Assembly: GCF_017810075.1 (NCBI RefSeq)
Contig: NZ_JADNYK010000012.1
Coordinates: 17,411-81,410 of the forward strand
DNA length: 64,000 nucleotides
Direction of reading: 5' to 3'
DNA from: Pseudozobellia sp. WGM2
GTDB taxonomy: Bacteria; Bacteroidota; Bacteroidia; Flavobacteriales; Flavobacteriaceae
The notes under the pieces are model-generated. The model did not search any database and was not told the DNA's origin. It saw nothing but the letters and a program-made list of their open reading frames with translations. Numbering within the stretch: the first letter of the stretch is position 1; the number at the start of each line of letters is the position of its first letter. Of the stretch, positions 9,154-18,165 are shown piece by piece. The position numbers and the translations under genes are program-made.

Positions 9154-11898
9154 ATGAAAAAAAGGATCAATATTATTTTTCGAATATTCACGGCAGCGGG
9201 TGTTATGGTTTCAATAGGCCTACTGCACTCCTGCCAAGATGCCAATCGTGTCGATTTCAGCACTCAGATAAAGCCGATATTGAACAAAAGATGTATCTCT
9301 TGCCATGGTGGTATAAAAAAGAGCGGAGGCTTCAGTTTGCTTTTCGAAGAGGAAGCTTTTGCAAACACAGAATCGGGTCAACCAGCGATTGTCAAAGGTA
9401 ACGCTTCAGGTAGTGAAATGATTAAAAGACTTCATGAAGAAAACCCCGAACTACGCATGCCCTACGAAGGTACTAAGCTACCTGATGAGGAGATAGAGTT
9501 ACTGACCCGTTGGATTGATCAAGGTGCTGAATGGGGTGAACATTGGGCATATTCGCTTCCAGAAAAAGTAGAAGTACCAAAAATAATATCAGAAGCCAGT
9601 TTTGTACCCAATGAATCTACAGAATTTCTAAAGAATGATATCGACAACTTTATTCTTGTAAAGCTTTCCGATAACGAATTACAACCCAATGCTCCCGCAG
9701 AAAAGAATATTATTGCCCGAAGATTGGCCCTTGATATTACCGGCCTGCCCCCATCCCCAGAACTACTCAACAAATTTGAAGCTAATGAACTGTCTTATGA
9801 AATGTTGGTCGATTCACTTTTATCTCAACAAACATATGGGGAAAAATGGGCGACTTGGTGGCTTGATTTGGCTCGTTATGCAGATTCAAAGGGGTACGAA
9901 AAAGACATGGGCCGCGAGATTTGGAAATACCGTGATTGGGTAATTGATGCTTTCAATTCAAACATGCCTTATGACCAATTTACCACAGAACAATTGGCCG
10001 GCGACCTGCTACCTCAACCCTCAACTGATCAACTTATAGCAACGGCATTTCACAGAAACACCATGAACAATGATGAAGGTGGTACCGATGATGAAGAATA
10101 TCGGGTGGCCACTGTAATCGATCGTGTGAACACAACCTTTGAAGTTTGGCAGAGTACTACTATGGGTTGTGTACAATGCCATAGCCACCCTTATGACCCT
10201 TTCAAGCACAAAGAGTATTATAACCTCATGGCTTTCTTCAATAATTCAAGGGATGAAGATACGCCCAACGAATCTCCAGTCTTGAAAATGTACACTCCCG
10301 AACAACAGAAAAAAGTGGATAAAGTGGTTGAGTGGACGTCTAAACATGCAGATGAAAAGTTAACCAAGAAATACAAAGACTTTCTTCAATACACCGAACC
10401 GGTATATAAGTCTCACTTCTTTTCAGATTTTAAGAACAGTGTATATGATGACCATGCCTCTGTCGTGTTTTGGGATGGCGGCAATTGCATAATAGAAAAT
10501 GCATATACCGATGAGGCTAGTTATGTATATCTCAACTTGCGGTCTCATTATAATGGTACGAAAATGATTATTAGAAAAGGTGATGCTGATGGTGCTATTT
10601 TAGGTGAGTTTAATATTAATAAGGTCAAAGAAAATACTACGCTTCAGTTCCCAATAAAGAAAATCACCGAAAAAACCGATATCTATATCGAGACCCAGAA
10701 TAATGCGGTTGCCGAAGAAGTCAATATACTTAATTTATACTGGGTCGGTTTTATACCTGATTTGCCTGCAAGAGAACAGCCTGGCTGGTCGGCAATAAAC
10801 GAAGCTTTTATTGAATTGCTAAATGTTAATCCGTTGACGGTACCAATAATGGCGGAAAACCCGGAGTATATGAAACGTACTACTCAATTATTCGACAGGG
10901 GCAGTTGGTTGACAAAAACCGACACCGTAGAACCGGGTGTTCCCAAAAGCCTTAATGCATGGGACGAAAATTGGCCTGATAATCGTTTAGGGCTCTCAAA
11001 ATGGATTGTAGATAAAAAAAATCCGTTAACCGCACGGACTTTGGTCAACCGGGTATGGCATCAAATTTTTGGCCGTGGAATCGTTTCTACGGTTGAAGAT
11101 ATCGGATCCCAATCTGAGCCGCCATCACACCCTGCATTATTAGATTGGCTCTCGCTTCGTTTCATGAACGAGATGAATTGGAGCATTAAAACATTAATCA
11201 AAGAAATTACAATGTCGGGCACCTATCGGCAAAGTTCCGAGAGTACCTCAGACATGTATCGCATAGACCCTGAAAACGAGCTTTACGCCCGTGGACCAAG
11301 AATAAGATTGGGAGCTGAACAAATTAGAGACCAGGCTCTGGCCGTAGCGGGGTTGTTAAGCGATAAAATGTATGGCCCTGGGGTAATGCCACCGCAACCC
11401 GATGGGGTTTGGCAAACTGTATATAACGGTGCAAAATGGATAGAAAGTAAAGGGGAAGACCGTTACCGCAGAGGTATTTATACCTACTTGAAACGAACAA
11501 GCCCCTACCCTTCTTTCTTGACATTTGATGCAGGAAGCCGTGAGGTTTGTACTATAAGAAGAACGGTCACCAATACCCCATTGCAGGCCTTGGTGACTTT
11601 AAATGACCCGGTGTATCTAGAGGCCTCTTATCAGTTGGCAAAAAACACGAGAGTGGTTTCCGATATAGATAAAAGCATTTCAAATGCATACTTAAAAGCT
11701 ACCTTTAAAAGAATTGAATCGACATCACTTAAAACTTTAAAAGAACTTTACAACAGTTCGCTATCGGAGTTTAAAGAGAGTCCTGAATCTTCGGAATTAT
11801 TCCTTCATTTTGATGACAAGCCCTCCCCTGAACTAAGTGCCTTGACCGTGGTGGCCAATGCTATTATGAATTTAGATGAATTTCTTACAAAAGCCTAA
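9154..11898 (+). CDS. PSD1/PSCyt1/PSCyt2 cytochrome c-domain lipoprotein (DUF1549, DUF1553)
   Basis: A 914-residue exported protein of the planctomycete-type cytochrome family. I start it at ATG 9154 (MKKRIN) because this gives a clean signal peptide with a possible lipobox Cys near residue 28 (LLHSC); a TTG 18 bases upstream is less likely. Domains in order: PSCyt1 with the c-heme motif CISCH (residues 47-51) and downstream MPYEG, PSCyt2/DUF1549 with a second CxxCH in CVQCHSHPYDPF (about 337-348), a central jelly-roll-like stretch (about 430-540), and PSD1/DUF1553 (about 600-880; NRLGLSKWIV, NPLTARTLVNRVWHQIFGRG). The protein probably passes electrons during oxidation of an organic substrate outside the cytoplasm (inference). 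DUF1501 follows after 11 bases, a conserved gene pair. Confidence 0.92.
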   Translation: MKKRINIIFRIFTAAGVMVSIGLLHSCQDANRVDFSTQIKPILNKRCISCHGGIKKSGGFSLLFEEEAFANTESGQPAIVKGNASGSEMIKRLHEENPELRMPYEGTKLPDEEIELLTRWIDQGAEWGEHWAYSLPEKVEVPKIISEASFVPNESTEFLKNDIDNFILVKLSDNELQPNAPAEKNIIARRLALDITGLPPSPELLNKFEANELSYEMLVDSLLSQQTYGEKWATWWLDLARYADSKGYEKDMGREIWKYRDWVIDAFNSNMPYDQFTTEQLAGDLLPQPSTDQLIATAFHRNTMNNDEGGTDDEEYRVATVIDRVNTTFEVWQSTTMGCVQCHSHPYDPFKHKEYYNLMAFFNNSRDEDTPNESPVLKMYTPEQQKKVDKVVEWTSKHADEKLTKKYKDFLQYTEPVYKSHFFSDFKNSVYDDHASVVFWDGGNCIIENAYTDEASYVYLNLRSHYNGTKMIIRKGDADGAILGEFNINKVKENTTLQFPIKKITEKTDIYIETQNNAVAEEVNILNLYWVGFIPDLPAREQPGWSAINEAFIELLNVNPLTVPIMAENPEYMKRTTQLFDRGSWLTKTDTVEPGVPKSLNAWDENWPDNRLGLSKWIVDKKNPLTARTLVNRVWHQIFGRGIVSTVEDIGSQSEPPSHPALLDWLSLRFMNEMNWSIKTLIKEITMSGTYRQSSESTSDMYRIDPENELYARGPRIRLGAEQIRDQALAVAGLLSDKMYGPGVMPPQPDGVWQTVYNGAKWIESKGEDRYRRGIYTYLKRTSPYPSFLTFDAGSREVCTIRRTVTNTPLQALVTLNDPVYLEASYQLAKNTRVVSDIDKSISNAYLKATFKRIESTSLKTLKELYNSSLSEFKESPESSELFLHFDDKPSPELSALTVVANAIMNLDEFLTKA

Positions 11899-11909
11899 TA
11901 GACAAAACT

Positions 11910-13442
11910 GTGAAACACAACTCAGACATTGTAAATCGATTGCTTAGAGAAAAGCTCGAACGAGAAACACAGGCTAAAACACGCCGACATTTCATTAAGA
12001 GTTGTGCCCAAGGTATGGGGGGCTTGGCTTTAAGTTCTATATTTATGGGATGTGATCCATTGAGCCCATCAAAACCTAAGACGAATAGCGGCTTAGCCAG
12101 TGGCTTGTCAGAGAGAGACCTGAACCCTCTGTCAACATTAGCACCACATTACGGCCCTAAGGTAAAGTCTGTAATTTACTTGCATATGGCGGGCGCGCCA
12201 TCACAATTAGAAATGTTCGATTACAAACCAGAGCTTCAAAAATATGACGGAGAAGATTGCCCGCAATCGCTCTTAGAAGGCAAAAAGTTCGCTTTTATTA
12301 AAGGAACTCCCAAATTAATGGGTCCTCAAGCTGATTTTAAACAAGAAGGCGAGTCAGGCAATTGGGTCTCCAATTTTCTCCCACACTTCAAAAGTGTAGT
12401 CGACGAAGTTGCATTTTTGAAAGCGGTGCATACCGACCAATTCAATCATGGGCCCGCACAGTTGTTCATGCATACGGGCAGCCCTAGGTTAGGCAGGCCG
12501 AGTATTGGCTCGTGGGCCACCTATGGCCTTGGATCAGAAAATCAAAATCTACCTGGTTTCGTAGTCTTGACATCCGGAGGAAACACTCCCGATGCCGGAA
12601 AAAGCGTTTGGGGCAGTGGCTTCTTGCCTTCCGTTTATCAAGGGGTGCAGTGCCGTTCTAAAGGTGACCCGGTGCTTTATATTGACGATCCTGACGGTAT
12701 TTCAAGAAATCTAAAGAAAAGCACCATTGATGCTATAAACGAAATCAATAAAGAAGAATACGTTAAATATGCCGACCCCGAAATATTGGCCAGAATCAAT
12801 CAGTATGAGATGGCATATCGAATGCAGATTGCCGTTCCTGAAGTAATGAACATCAACAACGAACCAGAACACATAAAACAAATGTACGGGGTTGAACAGG
12901 GCAAAGAATCATTTGCGAACAATTGCCTTTTAGCCAGGAAACTGGTGGAAGACGGAGTACGTTTTGTACAGCTGTTCGATTGGGGATGGGATACCCACGG
13001 AAATGTGCGCGAAGGTTCAGTCGACCTAGGCTTGCGTAATAAATGCCGTGAAATTGATAGACCCATGACCGCACTGATTCTTGATTTAAAACAACGGGGT
13101 CTGTTAGATGATACTCTAATTGTTTGGGGTGGTGAATTTGGTAGAACACCCATGCAAGAAAATCGGGGCAATAAAGAAATGGCTTATAAGGGCCGTGATC
13201 ACCACGGAGACGCCTTTACCATGTGGATGGCCGGTGGCGGCATCAAGAAAGGAGCATCTCACGGACTAACTGATGATATTGGTTTCTCTGGTATTGATGG
13301 TCGCGTGTCCGTTCATGATGTGCATGCCACCATTTTACATCTTTTAGGTTTCGACCATGAAGAATTTACCTATGAATTTCAGGGCAGGCCATTTCGTCTT
13401 ACCGATGTTGAGGGCGAAATTATAAAAGAAATCTTAGCTTAG
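11910..13442 (+). CDS. DUF1501 (sulfatase-like fold) Tat-exported protein
   Basis: A 510-residue DUF1501 protein. The start is GTG 11 bases after the PSD1 gene. The N-terminus carries a twin-arginine motif (TRRHFIK, Arg25-Arg26), then a hydrophobic stretch ending IFMGC with Cys48, so it may be a Tat-exported lipoprotein. Typical DUF1501 blocks are present: YLHMAGAPSQLEMFDYKP, FNHGPAQLFMHTGSPRLGRPSIGSWATYGLGSEN, DWGWDTHG, WGGEFGRTP and GRDHHGDAFTMWMAGGGIKKG. The family is related in fold to alkaline phosphatase/sulfatase enzymes, but its reaction is not established. It almost always neighbours a DUF1549/DUF1553 protein, as here, suggesting one complex. Confidence 0.92.
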   Translation: MKHNSDIVNRLLREKLERETQAKTRRHFIKSCAQGMGGLALSSIFMGCDPLSPSKPKTNSGLASGLSERDLNPLSTLAPHYGPKVKSVIYLHMAGAPSQLEMFDYKPELQKYDGEDCPQSLLEGKKFAFIKGTPKLMGPQADFKQEGESGNWVSNFLPHFKSVVDEVAFLKAVHTDQFNHGPAQLFMHTGSPRLGRPSIGSWATYGLGSENQNLPGFVVLTSGGNTPDAGKSVWGSGFLPSVYQGVQCRSKGDPVLYIDDPDGISRNLKKSTIDAINEINKEEYVKYADPEILARINQYEMAYRMQIAVPEVMNINNEPEHIKQMYGVEQGKESFANNCLLARKLVEDGVRFVQLFDWGWDTHGNVREGSVDLGLRNKCREIDRPMTALILDLKQRGLLDDTLIVWGGEFGRTPMQENRGNKEMAYKGRDHHGDAFTMWMAGGGIKKGASHGLTDDIGFSGIDGRVSVHDVHATILHLLGFDHEEFTYEFQGRPFRLTDVEGEIIKEILA

Positions 13443-13466
13443 CCTAGAACCACCAACCCAACCCAT

Positions 13467-14357
13467 ATGAAAAAACACTTACTATACGCCATTCTAATGG
13501 TGTTATGCAATAACTTTTATGCTCAATCAGAAAAGAAAAAACTATTGTTTTTTCAAACCGATTGGGGGCGTTCGATATCTTGGGATGCCTTCTGCGAAAA
13601 AACAAAAGCAGCAGGTTATGACGGTCTAGAAACTTGGTTTCCTACGGATGAAAAGGAAGCGACAGCCCTAAAAACCGCATTAAAAAAGTACAATCTGCAA
13701 GTGGGGTTTTTAAACGGCACTAACAAATCCATTCCTATTCAAGAAAGTTTGAAAGCCTATTCCGAAAACTTCAAGAATATAGTCGCTTGGAAACCGGCCT
13801 ATATCAACTGTCACACCGGCAGCGATTTTTTCACATTTGAGCAGAATAAGGCCTTTATCGATGCTGCGAACAAAATTGCCCGGCAAAATGACATTCCTAT
13901 TTACCATGAAACACACAGAGGGCGTTTCAGCTTCAACCTCCCAGACACCCAGAAATACCTTTCTGCCATTCCGGAATTAAAACTTACTTTAGATATTAGT
14001 CATTGGATGGTCGTTCATGAGTCATTATTACAGGCACAAGATTCAGAATTAGAACAAATTATCGACCGTTCATCTCACATTCATGCTAGAATTGGTCATG
14101 CTGAAGGCCCACAAGTTAACGATCCTCAAGCACCTGAATGGAAAAAAGCTGTAGACCGACATCTCGATATATGGGAGAAAATAATCAGGAAAAAATGGGA
14201 AACAAAAGATTATTATACCATTACCACAGAATTTGGCCCCGCTGACTATATGCCCACCTTACCTTATACAAAACTACCCATCGGTAATCAATGGGAAGCC
14301 AACACCTATATGATGAAACTTTTGAAAGAACGCTTGAATATATTGGCTAGCAAATGA
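13467..14357 (+). CDS. Secreted xylose isomerase-like TIM-barrel protein (sugar phosphate isomerase/epimerase family)
   Basis: A 296-residue protein of the AP-endonuclease-2/xylose isomerase-like TIM-barrel family, with a signal peptide ending NNFYAQ (about residue 20). Likely metal ligands are visible in the expected strand ends: Glu in YHETHRG, Asp/His in LDISHW, His in HIHARIGH, and Glu in TTEFGPADY. Barrels of this family isomerise or epimerise sugars and inositols. The signal peptide is notable because most family members are cytoplasmic; here the enzyme should act in the periplasm or outer membrane with the neighbouring cytochrome proteins. Its stop overlaps the next start (ATGA), indicating tight translational coupling. 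Confidence 0.88.
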   Translation: MKKHLLYAILMVLCNNFYAQSEKKKLLFFQTDWGRSISWDAFCEKTKAAGYDGLETWFPTDEKEATALKTALKKYNLQVGFLNGTNKSIPIQESLKAYSENFKNIVAWKPAYINCHTGSDFFTFEQNKAFIDAANKIARQNDIPIYHETHRGRFSFNLPDTQKYLSAIPELKLTLDISHWMVVHESLLQAQDSELEQIIDRSSHIHARIGHAEGPQVNDPQAPEWKKAVDRHLDIWEKIIRKKWETKDYYTITTEFGPADYMPTLPYTKLPIGNQWEANTYMMKLLKERLNILASK

Positions 14358-15748
14358 TTGATGTTCTGCAACAACTTCTAGGGCGGCTTCACCCCTTGGT
14401 CGTGCATCTGCCTATTGGGTTTATAATCTTGGGCTTACTATTGCAATGGTACGATCGCAAACAAAATCAATATTCTGAAGTAATTGCCTTCACCTATCTA
14501 TGTGCAGGAATTGCGGCGACGTTGGCCTGCATCACAGGTTATTTGCAATACATTGGCGAAGGCTATTCGTTTGAAACGGTGAAATGGCATTTATGGTCAG
14601 GTATTGCTACGGCCTTATTTTCGTTTTTAATGTATGCAAAGTTTAAACAGCTGAACCTAGTTGCATTTATTTCGAAGGTACCAGTTATCGGGTTATCCAT
14701 CATCTTTTTTGTATTGATTTCATTTACGGGCCACCAAGGAGGAAATATTACCCATGGAGAAGATTACCTGGTAGAACCATTACCCAACTCTATCAAATCG
14801 GCCTTGGGTTATGACACCTTTGAGGAAAAGGAAATAACCCTTACCGAAGAGAATTGGCAAGATGCCCTAATATATGAAGAGGTTATACAACCCATTCTGA
14901 ACAACAAATGTGTTAGTTGCCATAATCCTAAAAAAGCAAAGGGAGAGTTAATGCTTCACTCCGCCGAAGCCATCATCAACGGAGGTGAAAACGGAGAAGT
15001 TCTTGTTGCCCAAGATACTGAACATAGTGAGTTATTTTCACGAATGGTTCTGCCCATAGAAGATGATAATCACATGCCGCCTGAAGGTAAGACCCAACCC
15101 ACCAAAGAAGAAATAAAACTAGTGGGTGCCTGGGTAGATGCCGGACACCCATTTGAAGGCTCAATTCAAAAATCAAAATTACCTAAAGAACTGTTCGTCT
15201 CATTTTTTCCGAATAAACATGACGTTGACCACCCTGATATCGAAATCCCCAAAGCTTCTCAAGATAGTATCAAAGCTATAAAAGCCATAGGGGTTTATGT
15301 TGATCCTATAAGCGAGTCTACCAACTTTTTAAGTGTTTCATGCATCAACCAATCTAGTTTTAGTGATGGAGATTTTGAAATTCTCGTTCCCATTAAAAAT
15401 CAAATATCACGTTTAGATTTGGGCGGCACCCAAGTGACCGACGCCATTTTTGAAATGCTGGGTACCTTACCTAACCTTACAATTTTAAAATTGGATTACA
15501 CTAAGATCACTGGTGAAAAAATTAGCTTGCTAGAAAATCTCGAACACCTAAAAACAATCAACCTTACCGGAAGCGATTTTCAACAAAAACTTGACGTATT
15601 CTTAAATTTCAAGAACTTGAATAAAATCTACCTCTACAAAACGCAAGTGGACCCAACTGGGGCCAAAAGTTTGAATAACGGTAAGGTCAGTATTGATTAC
15701 GGTGATTACCAATTACCTGCAATAGCCTCAGATTCTATTATATATTAA
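14354..15748 (+). CDS. DUF2231 membrane domain fused to cytochrome c (PSCyt1) and leucine-repeat domain
   Basis: A 464-residue fusion protein. Residues 1-130 form a DUF2231-like membrane unit of about four helices starting with the family signature LHPLVVHLPIGFIILG. A PSCyt1 c-type heme domain follows with CVSCH at residues 186-190 and the downstream MPPEGKTQPTKEE element. The C-terminal 130 residues contain leucine-repeat-like strands (SRLDLGGTQVTDAIFEML, LTILKLDYTKITGEKI, LKTINLTGSDF). It overlaps the TIM-barrel gene by 4 bases and ends the cluster. Likely role: membrane electron acceptor linking the exported cytochrome proteins to the respiratory chain (inference). Confidence 0.88.
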   Translation: MIDVLQQLLGRLHPLVVHLPIGFIILGLLLQWYDRKQNQYSEVIAFTYLCAGIAATLACITGYLQYIGEGYSFETVKWHLWSGIATALFSFLMYAKFKQLNLVAFISKVPVIGLSIIFFVLISFTGHQGGNITHGEDYLVEPLPNSIKSALGYDTFEEKEITLTEENWQDALIYEEVIQPILNNKCVSCHNPKKAKGELMLHSAEAIINGGENGEVLVAQDTEHSELFSRMVLPIEDDNHMPPEGKTQPTKEEIKLVGAWVDAGHPFEGSIQKSKLPKELFVSFFPNKHDVDHPDIEIPKASQDSIKAIKAIGVYVDPISESTNFLSVSCINQSSFSDGDFEILVPIKNQISRLDLGGTQVTDAIFEMLGTLPNLTILKLDYTKITGEKISLLENLEHLKTINLTGSDFQQKLDVFLNFKNLNKIYLYKTQVDPTGAKSLNNGKVSIDYGDYQLPAIASDSIIY

Positions 15749-15826
15749 TAAAAATCATCTGCAAACTGGGCCTTCGCTTTCAAATACAAAAGAAATAACA
15801 TAGTTTAGGGCAAATAAATTCCATCT

Positions 15827-17257
15827 ATGGAGCTAAGCAAAAAAGCAGGACTCTTCTTGGGCCCGATATTGTTCTTCACCATTCTCAGCCTACCATTTGA
15901 TATGATTTCCGACAAGGGAGACAGTGTCATCGCCATCGCAGTTTGGATGGTCACCTGGTGGATTACCGAAGCGGTATCCATCTCCGTTACCGCCCTGTTA
16001 CCATTGCTGCTCTTTCCCATTCTAAAAATAATGGATATCGGTGATGTAGGTGCTAATTATGGTAGCCCTATCATTTTTTTGTTCTTTGGTGGTTTTGTAC
16101 TGGCCTTAGCCCTCGAGAAGGTTAATCTTCACAAACGTATTGCACTGAATATCATTAAAATAACGGGCACAACGCCGAATAAAGTAGTACTGGGTTTTAT
16201 GATTGCCACTGCTTCTTTAAGTATGTGGATCAGCAACACAGCAACAACCGTAGTAATGTTACCCATTGCTATGTCTGTCATCGGGCTGTTGGTAAATGAT
16301 GCCGATGGGTTTACAAAAGATGACAGAAATTTTGCTCTTAGTGTTATGCTGGGCATTGCTTTTTCGGCCAATGCCGGAGGCGTGGCAACAGTAATCGGCA
16401 CACCGCCCAATTCAGTTATGATCGGCCTATTGGAAAATGAATATAATATCGAGATTTCATTTTTAAAATGGATGGTACTCGGCGTTCCCTTTTCCGCCTT
16501 AATGATATGGATCAGTTACTTGGTGCTGGTAAAGTGGATGTATCCCAACAAACAATTGAAGTTTGCAGCATCTAAGGAAGTCATTAATGAAGAACTTAAA
16601 AAACTAGGCCCTATGAGCGGAAAAGAGAAGATGGTACTTTCCATTTTTGGGGTGACCGTCTTTTTATGGATTTTCAGAACGGTAATCAACGGGGTTTTTC
16701 CGGCGTTGAAACTTAACGATACCATGATCAGTATAATGGCCGCTATTGCCATGTTTTCCATTCCTTATAACATGAAAAAAGGAGATTTTATTATTACGTG
16801 GAAAGACACTGAAAAACTGGCATGGGGCATCTTAATACTTTTTGGTGGGGGGCTCGCGTTGGCAAAAGGAATGTCGGTAAGCGGTATTGTAGATATGGTA
16901 TCGGGTGCAATTGGTGAGAGTAATATCAGTATTCTGTTTACTGCCATATTATTGATAACCTTGATGCTATTTATGACCGAGTTAATGAGCAATGTGGCTC
17001 TAATTGCCGTACTCGCCCCGGTAGTTGCAGGTATCGCCATCGGTCTTGACCTTCCTATTCTTTATTTACTCATTCCGGTAACTATTGCCAGTAGTTGTGC
17101 TTTTATGCTACCTATGGCCACGCCACCTAATGCAATAGTTTTCGCAAGCGGATATGTAAAGGTGAGCGAAATGGCCCGTGTTGGAGTAATACTCAACATC
17201 ATAGCCATTGTCATACTGGTTCTGATATTTCAATTTGTTCTACCCCTACTCTTTTAA
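15827..17257 (+). CDS. SLC13/DASS-family sodium:anion symporter
   Basis: A 476-residue inner-membrane transporter of the DASS/SLC13 family, which moves di- or tricarboxylates or sulfate with sodium. The two duplicated signature loops are visible: SNTATTVVMLP and VIGTPPNSVMIG in the first half, and MSNVALIAVLAP and MATPPNAIVFASG in the second half, among about 11-12 hydrophobic segments. It is about the usual length for bacterial DASS proteins. It starts 78 bases after the cytochrome cluster on the same strand without a terminator between, so it could be read with it and take up an organic acid product (inference). Confidence 0.93.
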   Translation: MELSKKAGLFLGPILFFTILSLPFDMISDKGDSVIAIAVWMVTWWITEAVSISVTALLPLLLFPILKIMDIGDVGANYGSPIIFLFFGGFVLALALEKVNLHKRIALNIIKITGTTPNKVVLGFMIATASLSMWISNTATTVVMLPIAMSVIGLLVNDADGFTKDDRNFALSVMLGIAFSANAGGVATVIGTPPNSVMIGLLENEYNIEISFLKWMVLGVPFSALMIWISYLVLVKWMYPNKQLKFAASKEVINEELKKLGPMSGKEKMVLSIFGVTVFLWIFRTVINGVFPALKLNDTMISIMAAIAMFSIPYNMKKGDFIITWKDTEKLAWGILILFGGGLALAKGMSVSGIVDMVSGAIGESNISILFTAILLITLMLFMTELMSNVALIAVLAPVVAGIAIGLDLPILYLLIPVTIASSCAFMLPMATPPNAIVFASGYVKVSEMARVGVILNIIAIVILVLIFQFVLPLLF

Positions 17258-17274
17258 ACTTTACCTACATAAAT

Positions 17275-17302
17275 AACAAAGCCCCAACTTTGCAGAAGGG
17301 GC
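17275..17302 (-). terminator. Probable terminator of the repeat protein gene (minus strand)
   Basis: Inverted repeat GCCCC / GGGGC around a 12-base loop, with a T-rich stretch following on the minus strand. It lies 34 bases past the stop of the minus-strand gene and between convergent genes. The T run is imperfect. Confidence 0.55.
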
Positions 17303-17335
17303 CTATGGTTAGCTTATTCAAATATAGGGAGCTTA

Positions 17336-17740
17336 TTAATTCTTCCTTATATACGGGTCAAAACCCTCTGGTAGATGTTTTTTTGTATCAAAATCTATAA
17401 TATCATCAGCGGCATCGATATAGTCAAATGCTTCAACATCCGTAGGGTACGCATAAGCATTAAAATCGTCCGGTAGATATTTTTGGGTTTTAATATCAAG
17501 TTCATTTTCTTCTTCGATAAATTCGATAGAATCTAAATCTACATATATCTTGTAGGGATTGAAATCTTCTGGCAAATAATCTGCTGTATCGAAACCGAGG
17601 TCGAATTCAGTATCTTCTTCTATATAAGGTACCGAACTAATAATTAAATCGTCTCGTTCACTTGCTGGGTCAGATGCAAATATTGCGTTTACCAAACTAA
17701 GACCCAATAACATCGTTACTTTAAAACTCTTTGTGTTCAT
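17336..17740 (-). CDS. Small secreted acidic protein with three LPxxFxxY repeats, unknown function
   Basis: A 134-residue protein that I do not recognise. It has an N-terminal hydrophobic export signal (about residues 1-22, ending NAIFAS) and a very acidic mature part. Three copies of a roughly 24-residue unit are visible, each starting with an aromatic-Ile and Asp/Glu and ending in a conserved LPxxFxxY box: residues 39-63 (YLPEDFNPY), 74-96 (YLPDDFNAY) and 107-130 (HLPEGFDPY). It is convergent with the DASS transporter gene and alone on the minus strand. The repeats suggest a small beta-type surface or periplasmic binding protein, but no function can be assigned. Confidence 0.75.
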   Translation of the reverse strand: MNTKSFKVTMLLGLSLVNAIFASDPASERDDLIISSVPYIEEDTEFDLGFDTADYLPEDFNPYKIYVDLDSIEFIEEENELDIKTQKYLPDDFNAYAYPTDVEAFDYIDAADDIIDFDTKKHLPEGFDPYIRKN

Positions 17741-18023
17741 AACATTTGTAGGTTTGTTGTATGAGTCTATATAACGCTGTATAGTTTCAATATTGCATTC
17801 TCATTTTACAAGAAAGATGCCTCATATATGTCAAATTGACTAATTCTTAGTTTAAGCTCATTTAATATAACATCTTCACAATTTAACATTTCGAGAAGTA
17901 CAACCTTGGCAAAAAAACGCTTCAATTTTTATTTGCAAAAATTTGAACTTTTCAATCTCTTATAGCCATTAACATATTAGCCTTCACCATTTTATCGTAT
18001 TTAGGAGTCATTTGGCCACTAAA
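17741..18023. other. Intergenic region between the repeat protein and the small-RNA candidate
   Basis: No gene is visible. It should hold the promoter of the minus-strand repeat protein near 17741-17800. The rest is AT-rich single-copy DNA without a clear motif. Confidence 0.4.
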
Positions 18024-18160
18024 CAAAAAAATAATGCCGCTGCAAGCAGCGGCATTATCCCGACTAATTCAAATAATTTAAATGATAATTATTTATATAT
18101 AAGACTAATAAAACTACTCGATGTTACAAAACAAAGTAACTTTCGTTACCACATAGATGA
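18024..18160 (-). ncRNA. Candidate small RNA with own promoter and terminator (minus strand)
   Basis: There is no protein gene here, yet the minus strand has all parts of a short transcription unit of about 135 nt. A perfect -7 element TAGATTTG lies at 18173-18166. The predicted start is near 18160. A 5' hairpin GTAAC-GAAA-GTTAC with a GNRA-type loop is at 18149-18136. The end is a 13-bp perfect hairpin followed by a T run at 18058-18025. No open frame of useful length lies inside. The family is not recognised. The gene to the right runs the other way, so the terminator does not belong to any visible protein gene. Confidence 0.5.
18025..18058 (-). terminator. Strong orphan terminator (minus strand)
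   Basis: A perfect 13-bp inverted repeat (ATAATGCCGCTGC / GCAGCGGCATTAT) with a 2-base loop is followed on the minus strand by six T. On the plus strand it is followed by CCCGACT, so it works only for minus-strand transcription, where no protein gene lies upstream. Confidence 0.85.
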
Positions 18161-18165
18161 TAAAA

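Noticed and set aside
18031..18058. Palindrome considered as a plus-strand terminator
   Set aside because: No T run follows on the plus strand and no plus-strand gene ends nearby; only the minus-strand reading fits.
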